From Mytilus californianus (Eukaryota; Mollusca; Bivalvia; Mytilida; Mytilidae), in contig NW_026262690.1 in assembly GCF_021869535.1 (NCBI RefSeq), positions 94,021,995 to 94,085,994 on the forward strand: a DNA stretch of 64,000 nucleotides, read 5' to 3'. A program made the position numbers and the translations under genes. Under the pieces are notes generated by a model. It was not told the origin of the DNA. It searched no databases and worked only from the letters and a program-made list of their open reading frames with translations. How positions within the stretch are numbered: the first letter of the stretch is position 1; every line of letters starts with the position of its first letter. This document shows positions 36,555 through 46,792 of the stretch, one piece after another.

Positions 36555-39500
36555 ATGGACGTGCCGTTAAACCAGGATTTGTGTCCAGATGAAGGATTTA
36601 TACTTGACAAAAAAAGAAAGAAAAGAGAAACTAATAATCCTAATCCGGAACATTTTTGGTCGGTATTGGAAGAGGTAAATTTGATATGCAAAAAGAAATT
36701 TGATGAAAATAGTTGGGGTGCTAAAAAAATAAAGGAGGAACTAAACTTACGAATGGGAGATACAAGTGTTAGAAAGTATTTGGCCAACTTTCTGTATGAT
36801 GACCATTCTTGTTCATTGTACCACAGAAGTACAAAGGTAGGAGACAATCATAGAAGAGTCTTATCTAAAGAAGAAATGATAGTGGAAATTAACAACAATC
36901 ATAAAATTGATCACCGCAAAAGTGACGCTATTTATGAAACATTAAGAGAATCATATTTTCCCGTAGTTCGTGAAAATACTAGATTACTGTTTAAGCAACA
37001 TGTAAAATGTTCGCAATGCCTTGCAGCGGTTGATTTACCAAAGACACAAATAACTAGAAAACCAATACCAGCTACCTATTCCAATAGTAGGTGGCAAATG
37101 GATTTAAAGAAGATGCCTCCATGTAAAGGATATAATTACATATGTAATATTGTTGACTGCTACAGCCGCTTTGCCTTTGGTGGACATCTTAAGCAGAAGA
37201 CAGCAAAGGAAGTTTCCGAATTGCTCCTAAAATTTATCTATATATTTGGTCCACCTCGGATTCTCCAGACGGATAACGGAAAAGAATTTAACAATGCAGA
37301 TCTTTGTGCAGTGATAGATGAGTTTAAAACAAGAAAAATTAATGATCGTCCGTACCATCCTCAATCACAAGGTTAGTTAAAAAAAACTGAATTGTACTAT
37401 AATATTAAATAATAATTTAGTATCACCTATTCATTACAATAAAAAAAGCAATAGAAAGATATATTGCCTTCACATTATGTCCAGGTTTACATCTTTAACA
37501 GGCTTTTTTTTTTAACTTTTTTATGAATATTTAAATGGGGACGCTAAAACGTTATTTTGTAATTTTTTTTTATACCTTTAATGTAGACAAACGGTATACC
37601 TATAAATTACTAAACTAAACTATTATCTTCAAAATGCTATATTAATTAAATATAGAATTTAAAACAATGTTATAACACTTTTTTACACCATCATTTCAGG
37701 ACGCGTGGAAAGATTTAATAGGACAGTTGTTGCATACTTTAGAGCCCAATTTGTTGACACAAGAGATTGGCCGAGTTTACTTGGAGAGTTTTATTACAAA
37801 TATAACAGCAGAGTGAACAAATCTACTAGACCAATGACACCCCATCAGAGATTTTTCAAGAGACCAAACTTTTCGATGGCATTAGAAGAACCGGTAAATT
37901 ATATAAACTTTTTTAATTATAAATAAGAAAATGAGGTATCATTGCAAATAGGACAATATTCAATTTAAACACAAATCACATATATAAAAACAAAAAAAAA
38001 AAGAGGTTGCAATACGATGTTTGATAATGATAAAACCCCACACTGAAAAGTACAGTTTAAAAGATCATCTTATAAACACAATTTTATACACGAATCCAAC
38101 GGTTATATTTAAGAATAAAACATTACACCAAGTTTAAAGTTTGTGTTTATTATAAAATATAAGTAAATAGTTTTATTATTTCTGGTAATTCCTTCAAGTT
38201 AACACAGTGAAAAATGATTTTTGCATGTTGAACGTACAGTGACAAATATTACATGCATATACTGGACAATAACACTCAACCTTTTGTTTATTTATACTTG
38301 AATAAATTTTTTTATTGTACTGTTTATGTTTAGGTTGCAAAGTGTAATCTAACTAAAGAGGAAAAAGAATTTCTAGAGATGGCTCACGTGGATGTAGAGG
38401 AAGATGATGACGACAACAATAACTTGACATTAAATGAAAACTTAAAATCAGAGAAAATTAATGGAATTACTGATGCAGAACCCGGGGTTGTTAATCAGGT
38501 ATTAAAATAGTTGCTTGTTTATATAAAATAAATTAAAAATAATGGAACTTGTAAAACAAAATATTTCACTAAAGTGGGTTGTCAATTGCACACAAGTCGT
38601 AAATAAGATTTTAAATATATCTATTACTTGTTATCTTATATTGTACCAGTGTATTATAAAGATTTCACATGAAAAATGTCTTTGTAGAAAAATAATGAAG
38701 ACCAGCAGTCTGAGATGATAGATAATAAATTAACCACTGATTCTGCAACAATTGGTGCATTAAGTACAAATTCTGAGGTGAGTGCGAATACCTTGTTCTA
38801 TTTAAAAGCGCATTAATGATATAAATATTTCTATTAAACAACAAATTAAAACATTGCATAACATAAATTTGTATGTTTAAAATAAGTTAAAATTCCTTCT
38901 TGTTACAATACTTGATTTATAAAACATTTTAATTGCATAATTATAGATTAACAGTGAAAGTGTGCATAAAAAAGCTCAAGAAATTATCAGAATGGATGCA
39001 GAAAATGATTATCAGGAATTTGTTGAGTCGTTGTGGAACACAAGAATTACCAACATGATCAATGAAAGTGAATCGGTATGTTACATAACTGTTTATTTTA
39101 ATTGTTTTCAAATTAAGTCATTTTTTACAATTATAATTTAATTGTAATAAGGTTAAAAAAATTGTAATGGAAGATAAAGTACTTGGAATTTGTGTACATA
39201 GTACTTGTTTGTGAATGATTATTTGTTTTCTTTACATTTCAGGTAATAACAGGAAATGAAACTATAACTAGCAATGTGCATTATATGCAGCCCGAAAATG
39301 GCGTTGAAAATGTCGAGGTAAGTATTGCTAAGATGTTTTGATCACTATTAAACGTTTAGATTGGGTAATTGGATTACATTTGAATTTTTAATTCTGAAAA
39401 AAAGTTCAATTGGTCACAAAATTTTGTAAATCTTATTATACTTTTAAAATTAATACCCTATTTAAAAATACAAATATTTCTGTCGTTTTAGGTAAATAAT

Positions 39501-41441
39501 ACCGTACAGACTTCTAACAGATCGAATGAAATGATACCGTCACAACAGCAGCTCCAAATGTCTCAGCCACTGCAAGATATCACAAATTCACAAATGAAGG
39601 GCAATACAAGTTTACATCAAGTACGTAAATTTTATAACTTTTAAAAAAGTAGCTCTTAAAAATACAGCCTAAACACTATCAATTTCAATGGTATTTTTAA
39701 ACGAAATTTATTTCTATTTTACTGCATGGTGTGTGTTAAGGTATTACGAGTAATTATTCAAACACTTCATACAAATGTAAATAACTATTTATTCATGCGT
39801 ACTAAGCGTTGTAAATAAGCATCTATACTTACTTAATAATTAATTTTGTTTTAAAAAGTTAGAATATAAAAATGAGAAGATGTAGTTTGATATCCAATGA
39901 GACAACTCACCACTAAAGACCAAATGATATAGAAGTTCAGAGCTATTGGTCATAGTACGGCCTTTAGAAATGAGCAAAACCTATACAACATTGTCAGCTA
40001 TAAAATGTCTCGTAAAACCAATGTTAAACAAACCAAAGGAAAACACCAACAGCGTAGTTTGTGTACAAAATGTTATGTACGCTTAAAAATTATAGAATAT
40101 TATTAAACCATTTCTTATTTGCTTTCAGTCAGAAGTTAGCCCATATTATAAAGACCTGTATGCAAGGAGATTCATACAACATACTGATTCTGGTATGCCA
40201 GGCTTTAAACGCCGTCACTTGGAAACCGAAATCTATATGTCTGAAGTAAGAAACTTATTTATTGTGACAAAATATAAATAATAATCAAGGTGAACAAATA
40301 GAGTGTAATCTATTATTTGTTGGTTACGTACTATTGAATGCTAAATCAAAGTATTATGACACTTTTAAGCAAAAAAAAACATAATATTTGCATTAATAGC
40401 GAAATTTTTATATTTTAATTAGGGACTTTGTTTAATTAAGGTAGATCATAGGTATATGTTTCTTGAGATAGAATTTTCTTATACTTTGCCAAAATGAAGA
40501 TTTTACTATGCTTTTTTCGAAAATATAATAAAAAGTATGGGTCACCGTGCTATTTTCCAAGCTATGAGTCGTTGAAAAATGCATAAATTTGGTTAGATTG
40601 TTCATGAAAAAACATATTTGTGTGCATAAAAAAAATCTATGAGATAGAATTTTGAAATAAATTGTGAAAAGATAGGTTTTGTAAAATGTTTTAAGAAAAT
40701 AAAAATAAAAAATGGTGTCACCGAACTTGTTTTCTTGCTACAAGTAAAAATAAAAAATTTCCCTATCAATCCAGTATATATTTTTTACTTAAAGAGTTAT
40801 CTCCCCTTAAATGACTTATCTGAAAAAATGGATTCTAAAAACACAAAATTTGATATTTGTTTAAATATTATGACTTATACAATAAATCACCAAGTTTTCT
40901 TGATATAAATAAACAGTCTAACCAATAAATTGCAAATCTGTCTCCAAATTTGCAGATTTGGGCAAATAACTAGACCGATTTTGTACTGGGATTGTACAAT
41001 CCAAGATGGCGGTATACCATGAATCTACCTTAATTCATAATCACTTGAACAATTTTTTTAATGATTGTTTCAATTTGTTACATTTGTTATTTTCATGCTT
41101 TGATTTAATGTTATATTTTATTGTAACTTTATTTTTACGCTTTTCAGAATCGTGAAGAATGGGACAGTAGCATGTATCCGGAGGAGTTGTTCCCCAAAAA
41201 AGTATCCAAAATTACAGAAATGCAAACCTTTCATCCTGCAGTTAATGAAATTATTGACTTTAAACCAAATTCAGCTCTATCAGCGGGAACAAACGTTTTT
41301 CTTTCAGGATATTGGAAGAAAGGACTTGTTATAAACATTGAAAATGACGACAGTAAGGGGAAGGTATATACCTTAAAAGAGCTTGAAAATGGCAAAATTC
41401 ATCAAGTTTCTAAATATCTAATTCGTCCAAATTTGATTTAG
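36555..41441 (+). CDS. Ginger-type DDE integrase/transposase, nine exons, 669 aa
   Basis: Inferred exons: 36555-37371, 37700-37893, 38334-38498, 38688-38777, 38947-39075, 39243-39317, 39492-39620, 40129-40245, 41148-41441. All junctions are GT..AG; the frame stays open throughout, and exons 3 to 9 all join in phase 0. Domains: basic N-terminus, HHCC zinc finger (H116, H120, C152, C155), rve integrase core with D183 (WQMD), D240 (QTDNG) and E276 (GRVERFN), a D-35 residues-E spacing. Intron 1 separates the second Asp from the Glu. An acidic Asn/Gln-rich middle (exons 3-8) follows, and exon 9 (GTNVFLSGYWKKGLV...KYLIRP) resembles an integrase C-terminal SH3-like fold. Start chosen at 36555, after the terminal repeats. 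AATAAA at 41481. Predicted to cut and paste the element; host-domesticated use cannot be excluded. Confidence 0.85.
39868..40070 (-). repeat. Antisense retroelement tail in intron 7 of the integrase gene
   Basis: GAGAAGATGTAGTTTGATAT and CCAATGAGACAACTCACCAC match the family at 3618 and 41560. It lies entirely in the intron, leaving the acceptor at 40127-40128 intact. Confidence 0.6.
40440..41029. mobile_element. 590-bp MITE flanked by TTAA in intron 8 of the integrase gene
   Basis: Ends GGTAGATCATAGGTATA and TATACCATGAATCTACC are inverted repeats, directly flanked on both sides by TTAA (40436-40439 and 41030-41033). TTAA duplication is typical of piggyBac-type elements; no coding capacity. 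Confidence 0.75.
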
Positions 41442-41554
41442 ACAATTAATTTATGAATTCCATGTCATTTAGTTGGGTCAAATAAAGTCTACTTTTTACT
41501 TTGTAATTGAATTATTTTATAAAATGTTTTTTACAATAGGTTTTATTATACAGA

Positions 41555-41900
41555 TATCAGAAGATGTGGCATGAGTGCCAATGAGACAACTCTCCATCCA
41601 AGTCACAATTTGTAAAAGTAAAAGTAAAAGTATGTTTGTTAAAGAGAGTCATATTCGCCAATAAGACAGCAACTTAAAAACTAGAGATGTATTATCATAA
41701 TATGATTGCCAATGAGACAAGTCTGTGAAAGAGACGAATACTGGTCATCAAGACAGTAACGAAACGACCAGAGATTAGTATCATACTATGATTGCCAATG
41801 AGACAATCTCTATCCAAGGCTAAATGTCATTAATTCTAATTAACTATAGGTTACCGTATGGCTAACCCCGCAGATATTAATCTATAAGTTAACGCCCAAA
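41555..41900 (-). repeat. Composite of antisense retroelement-tail fragments
   Basis: Four diverged copies of a GATTGCCAATGAGACAA segment in about 300 bp between the integrase stop and the right terminal repeats. Confidence 0.55.
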
Positions 41901-42189
41901 GGGTATTAAACGACAATTGAAACGGTCTGATTTATATACAAAACAAAAAACAAAAACAAATGCGGTGTACTTGTCAACGAAACAACTATACACTTAAGAC
42001 CAAATTTCGTTGGTGTATGCACCTAATTACATTATGACCTTCAACGTGGAGCATTAAATAAGGCTATATAGGACAACACAATAACTAGTGTAAAACAATT
42101 CAAAAGACGGCATGATTCATAAATATTACAATAAAAGAAAAACTATTATAAACACTTAAAAAACAAAAACCATTGCATTAACCCCATTC

Positions 42190-42562
42190 CAGTTTCACCA
42201 TCGGATTAATGGTGTGTTATACCAACGCACTTTATCGTGTCATATACCATCGTACTGTTTCATGCAATACCATCGCATTTCAGCGTGTTATACCATCACA
42301 CTTTAGCTTGTCAAATACGATCGCATTTTAGCTTGCCGGACCATCGCACTTTAGCGTGTTATACCATCGCACTTTAGCGTGTCTTATACAATCGCACTTT
42401 AGCGTGTCATACCATCGCACTTTAGCGTGTCATCTATTTGCACTAAAACAAACAAACAACCATCGTACTTTAGCGTCTAACACCATCGCACTTTAGCGTA
42501 GACCATCGCACTTTAGCGTGACAATCGCACTTTAGAGTACCATCGCACTTTAGAGTCCTACA
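42190..42562 (-). repeat. Right terminal repeat array of the Ginger-like element
   Basis: About 14 inverted copies of the 14-bp motif (CCATCGCACTTTAG), spaced by 3-9 nt, more diverged away from the end; outermost copy next to GAGTCCTACA. Longer than the left array (about 370 against 200 bp). Confidence 0.85.
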
Positions 42563-42585
42563 TATATATATATATATATATATAG

Positions 42586-43154
42586 AATTGTCAAAATCCG
42601 GATATGGTGAACAAAAATCTTTGCACCTTTGTTTGTGGTTTACCATCTTTGCCGCAAGTTTATTGTTTTCTGTTTGGTATTAAATTATAATTAAGATCCA
42701 TTTATTACACCTTGTGATTCGTTTAGTTGGCAATCGCCAATGGCAGTCAGCAGGGTTTAAGAACATTTGTTGTTCGACCTGTTAGTCAAATGCGTTTTGT
42801 TAAAACATACTTTTTCACTTTTTTGGTCTTTTGGAAAATGTTGTTTGTGCTGTATTTAGACCCCTCTAACAAGAAATTTGTTTTGCATGCACACGTATAA
42901 AAAAATGCGGTTTTTATCCAACGCAATCATAGGTTTGAACGTTGTTTTCAATTTAGACTTGTTTATATTTTTTCGTTTGGGCTTGTATTATATTTGCCTT
43001 CGGGTTTATATGATCCGTTCATCCTATTTTGACTCCTCAAAATTCAAGAGTCTATCCTAAATTGAGGTAAATTATATGGCCTTCCAAATACCGTTTCGAT
43101 TCCTTACATCACTGAAGAGACATTAATTGTCGAAATCTGGATATGGTGTACAAA
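42586..43154 (-). repeat. Single 538-bp array unit, reverse orientation
   Basis: The reverse complement of the 17.5-20.1 kb unit, starting next to (TA)n and the right end of the Ginger-like element; it ends with the ribozyme at 43106-43149. Confidence 0.8.
43106..43149 (+). ncRNA. Type I hammerhead ribozyme, complete core
   Basis: Stem I ACATCA (43106-43111) pairs with TGGTGT (43144-43149) including one G-U; core CTGAAGA at 43112-43118; stem II GACA/TGTC around TTAAT (43119-43131); core GAAA at 43132-43135; short stem III in ATCTGGAT; predicted cleavage after A43143. Every conserved hammerhead position is present. Confidence 0.8.
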
Positions 43155-43185
43155 AATCTTTGCACCTTTGTTTGTGGTATACCAT

Positions 43186-43734
43186 CTGTCGATGTTCTTA
43201 AACCCTGCTGACTGCCATTGGCGATTGCCAAATAAACGGATCACCGATGTAATAAATGAATCTTAATTTTAAATTTAATACTAAACAGAAAACAATAAAC
43301 TTGCGGAGAAGATGATATACCGCAAAAAAAAGGTGCAAAGGTTTTTGTACACCATATCCGGATTTCGACAATTAATGTCTCTTCAGTGATGTTAGGAATC
43401 GAAACGGTATTTGGAAAGCCCAACAATATATATATACATATAAACAAGTCTAAATTGAAAACAACGTTCAAACCTATGATTGCATTGGATAAAAACCGCA
43501 ATTTTTATACGTGTGCATGCAAAACAAATTTCTTGTTAGAGGGGTCTAAATACAGCACAAACAACATTTTCCAAAAGACCAAAAAAGTGAAAAAGTATAT
43601 TTTAACAAAACGCATTTGACTAACAGGTCGAACAACAAATAATCTTAAACCCTGCTGACTGCCATTGGCGATTGCCAAACAAACGGATCTTAATTTTAAA
43701 TTTAATACTAAACAGAAAACAATGAACTTGCGGA

Positions 43735-43735
<1 letters not shown>
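43186..43735 (+). repeat. 538-bp array unit, plus orientation, inverted partner of the previous one
   Basis: Same unit as in the main array, carrying the minus-strand ribozyme at 43349-43392. Together with 42586-43154 it makes an inverted pair. A long (TA)n run (about 43736-43783) and a short unit fragment (43786-43836) follow. Confidence 0.75.
43349..43392 (-). ncRNA. Type I hammerhead ribozyme, complete core (minus strand)
   Basis: Minus strand gives ACATCA, CTGAAGA, GACA-TTAAT-TGTC, GAAA, ATCCGGAT and TGGTGT in order, all conserved positions kept. Confidence 0.78.
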
Positions 43736-43786
<51 letters not shown>

Positions 43787-43854
43787 AAGTCTAAATTGAA
43801 AACAACGTTCAAACCTATGATTGCGTTGGATAAATATATATATATATATATATA

Positions 43855-44082
43855 TAGATTGCCTAACAATGTAATTTTAACACACTATTTAGTATGTAAA
43901 TATAAGAATGTTTAAAATATTTACAAAATGATGAAAATAAACGCAATATTTCGCAAGACTAACTAGCTTTATCAAGCGTGCATCTATCCAGGTGAAATCG
44001 GATGTAGATGATAAGAAACTTTTGCAGCTCAATGTATATGTTGCACTTGAATTAAGCTGCCTTGAAAATAATACATAATTTG
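43855..44082 (-). repeat. Left inverted terminal repeat of the Penelope-like element
   Basis: Reverse complement of 45798-46026, with only single-base differences seen (for example GCAAGACTA against GCTAGACTA). Recent formation is implied by this near identity. Confidence 0.85.
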
Positions 44083-44111
44083 AGAACGAAGCAAAGGCCG
44101 GAAGATTCTAT

Positions 44112-45701
44112 ATGTTGCCTAAAATACATAAAACGGGCAATCCAGGTCGACCAATTGTTTCAGCAAATAGTCATCCAACTGAAAAGATATCAGAATTTTT
44201 AGACCATCATCTAAGACCTCATGTGAAAGAACTACCCTCTTACATCCAAGATACGACTGATTATCTAAAGAAAATGGAAAGCCTCAATCCTCTACCAAGC
44301 AATACTATACTTGCATCCATGGACGTGTCTTCTTTATATACCAACATTCCACAAGACGAAGGAATAGCAGCGTGTGAAGAGGTATGGAACACTCGTAGTG
44401 AAAAAAATCCTCCAACTGAGTGCCTTGTTACACTTCTGAAACTAGTGCTAGAGAACAACAACTTCTCTTTCAATGAAAAACATTATCTCCAGATAGACGG
44501 TACTAGTATGGGCACAAAAATGGCCCCGTCATATGCCAACATATTTATGGGCCAACTTGAAAAACGCCTCTTGGCTAGTGCTCCATACCAGCCCTTATCA
44601 TGGTTCCGATTCATTGACGATATTGATTTCAAATGGACAGATTCACAAGAACATCTTAATGAATTTCTAGGACACTGTAACTCTTTCCACCATTCAATAA
44701 AATTTACATATGAATCATCTATGGAGAAAATAAACTTCCTCGACACTACGAGTTACATCAAGAACGGAACCATTATAACGGACCTTCATACCAAACAAAC
44801 GGACAAACATCAATTCCTTTCTCCTAAAAGTTGCCATCCTAAACACTGCTCCCGTGGCATCCCATTCAGCCAGGCATTGCGAATCAAGAGAATATGCTCT
44901 ACTGAAAATACGCAATATGCTAGACTTGGACAACTACGTAAACATCTAGTTGTTCGAGGATACAATAACAACATCATTGATAGCGCTTTCGAAAGAGCAA
45001 ACAAAACTAGTCGCCAAGAACTTCTAGAGTACAAAGATAAGAATAAAGCAGCTAACAGAACACCCCTTGTACTCACTTACCATCCTGATTTTAAAAATGT
45101 GTCTTCCATTGTTCAGAAGCATTGGAAAATTATAGAAAATGATTCAAATCTTAAAAAAGTATTTTCCTCACCACCAGTCATGGCCTTCAGAAGACCTAAA
45201 AACATCCGTGACAAATTAGTGACATCTGTATTAGCAAAGCAGCCTACTCCATCTCCCGGTTGCTACAAACAATGTGGTCGAAGGAACTGCTTGTGTTGTA
45301 AAGCTGCCAATACAAGCAGTTCTTTCATCAGCTCCGTTACTAAACAAAATTATACCATCTACTCAAATTCCAACTGTAAAACGGAGAACTCAATTTATAT
45401 ATTAACATGTGACACATGTGGCATTCAGTATGTGGGAGAAACAATGGACAAATTTAATATTCGGCTCAATAACCATCGTTCATGGTACAAAACCAACAAA
45501 AACTGTCCTCTCACAAGACATCTTCGTTCAACGAAACATTCTTTTGATAATGTTACCTTCCAAATCATAGAAGTCAACACCGAGTGGGACACCACGGCGA
45601 GAAGGAGAAGGAAAATTTTTTGGATTCACCAACTCCACACTTTAGAACCTGATGGTCTTAACGAAAAAGATGAGAAAAGATACAGGAAAGATAAAGAATA
45701 A
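44112..45701 (+). CDS. Penelope-like reverse transcriptase with GIY-YIG endonuclease (529 aa, N-terminally short)
   Basis: Copies element RNA into DNA at nicked chromosomal sites in known Penelope elements. Visible motifs: [16 protein letters not shown] at the start, palm motif A with D71 ([14 protein letters not shown]), motif B around [16 protein letters not shown] (131-146), motif C FIDD with D169/D170, FLD motif near 209, a Cys knuckle (C384, C388, C393, C395, C396), and GIY-YIG nuclease (IYIL 428-431, QYVGET 439-444, R451, H455). Full Penelope proteins are usually some 200 or more residues longer at the N-terminus; that part is missing, although the frame is open back to about 44082. Catalytic residues are intact, but transposition competence is doubtful given the truncation. 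Confidence 0.88.
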   Translation: MLPKIHKTGNPGRPIVSANSHPTEKISEFLDHHLRPHVKELPSYIQDTTDYLKKMESLNPLPSNTILASMDVSSLYTNIPQDEGIAACEEVWNTRSEKNPPTECLVTLLKLVLENNNFSFNEKHYLQIDGTSMGTKMAPSYANIFMGQLEKRLLASAPYQPLSWFRFIDDIDFKWTDSQEHLNEFLGHCNSFHHSIKFTYESSMEKINFLDTTSYIKNGTIITDLHTKQTDKHQFLSPKSCHPKHCSRGIPFSQALRIKRICSTENTQYARLGQLRKHLVVRGYNNNIIDSAFERANKTSRQELLEYKDKNKAANRTPLVLTYHPDFKNVSSIVQKHWKIIENDSNLKKVFSSPPVMAFRRPKNIRDKLVTSVLAKQPTPSPGCYKQCGRRNCLCCKAANTSSSFISSVTKQNYTIYSNSNCKTENSIYILTCDTCGIQYVGETMDKFNIRLNNHRSWYKTNKNCPLTRHLRSTKHSFDNVTFQIIEVNTEWDTTARRRRKIFWIHQLHTLEPDGLNEKDEKRYRKDKE

Positions 45702-45797
45702 TTTAGTACACAGCATCGCCCTTTTTATCCTGTAATATTGGCCAATGGACGTTGCTAACTTCAACTACCAATTTTGTAAAAATCTTGAACTTCATCC

Positions 45798-46026
45798 AAA
45801 TTATGTATTATTTTCAAGGCAGCTTAATTCAAGTGCAACATATACATTGAGCTGCAAAAGTTTCTTATCATCTACATCCGATTTCACCTGGATAGATGCA
45901 CGCTTGATAAAGCTAGTTAGTCTAGCGAAATATTGCGTTTATTTTCATCATTTTGTAAATATTTTAAACATTCTTATATTTACATACTAAATAGTGTGTT
46001 AAAATTACATTGTTAGGCAATCTATA
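45798..46026 (+). repeat. Right terminal repeat of the Penelope-like element, with hairpin
   Basis: Includes a GCTAG-TTAGT-CTAGC hairpin (about 45912-45926) followed by GAAAT, at the position where Penelope elements commonly carry hammerhead ribozymes; the upstream core reads TTGATAAA rather than CTGANGA, so activity is doubtful. (TA)n follows at about 46117-46141. Confidence 0.7.
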
Positions 46027-46249
46027 ATTTTATTTGTGTAATTGAATTAATCTCTGTACTGATTAATCCACACTCCCATAGATTTGTATGTCATGTGCTG
46101 CTATTTATAGGCACTTATATATATATATATATATATATATACGTATATTTGTTTTCACTTTCAATACCGCCGTGCTAACTTCACTAATTGGCAGATAAGT
46201 ATGCAGTCATATAAAAGAAACCGAAAAGAACGTTCTTAAATCAATAACT

Positions 46250-46790
46250 TACAAACAAAAATACCGAACTTTACGGTAAATTTTAAAAGGGAGAAGTCCA
46301 TGAAACCTGACATATTAAGCGTAGACTATATAAACCAACAAAAGAAATAAAAAACAACTATCATATTCCTTATTTGGAATAGGCATTTTCCAAAGAAAAT
46401 TGACACTCCTACAACCATGTATTCGGAGCAAGTAGCGAAAGAACAACAACACACACTGAAATAAAAATCACTCATATATTTAAACACAGTTCAAATGTAG
46501 AATGGTTATAAGGCAAATTTATTTTATTTGATTTTATCAAAATGACAATATCTTACTTCACTATTGTCAACTTTATCTATAATGTTTGACGCAAGTGCAT
46601 TACGTGGAATTTTATCAAATCAATAAAGAACACAGGTAGATTCAGATAAGACATATACAATATAATAAACGAATAGATACCAGACAAACGTGTTTAGGAA
46701 CTAGATTATTTGCTCATGAATAGAATGTTTCTATAAAATAACACTCTAGCTAAAAAAGCAAATATAGACAAAATGGGATGAACCTCTGAA
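46250..46790 (+). promoter_or_regulatory. Upstream region of B-box gene G with two-codon upstream frame
   Basis: 46250-46380 is an antisense dispersed repeat. 46500-46650 resembles the upstream sequence of pseudogene D and relic B (TACGTGGAATTTTATCAAAT). At 46773-46781 the reading ATG-GGA-TGA ends 11 nt before the main ATG. No TATA box stands out. Confidence 0.45.
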
Positions 46791-46792
46791 AA

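Larger units (their letters stand above)
36303..42562 (+). mobile_element. Complete Ginger-like cut-and-paste transposon (6260 bp)
   Basis: Ends TGTAGGACTC and GAGTCCTACA are exact inverted repeats inside flanking (TA)n, giving a TATA-type target site. Both ends are built from many copies of CTAAAGTGCGATGG. One multi-exon gene fills the interior, coding for a retroviral-type DDE integrase. TGTNR...YNACA ends together with an HHCC-rve integrase are the hallmark of Ginger elements. Introns 7 and 8 hold other repeats, yet the coding frame is unbroken. Confidence 0.88.
43855..46026 (+). mobile_element. Penelope-like element with inverted ends
   Basis: About 228-bp near-perfect inverted repeats (43855-44082 and 45798-46026) enclose one open frame. 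The right copy is the natural 3' region after the protein, and the left copy is its inversion, replacing the missing 5' part: the 5'-truncated/inverted structure known for Penelope-like elements. It is flanked by a ribozyme-unit fragment and (TA)n on the left. Confidence 0.85.

Noticed and set aside
44261-45076. Minus-strand frames opposite the Penelope RT
   Set aside because: Shadows of the plus-strand coding sequence.
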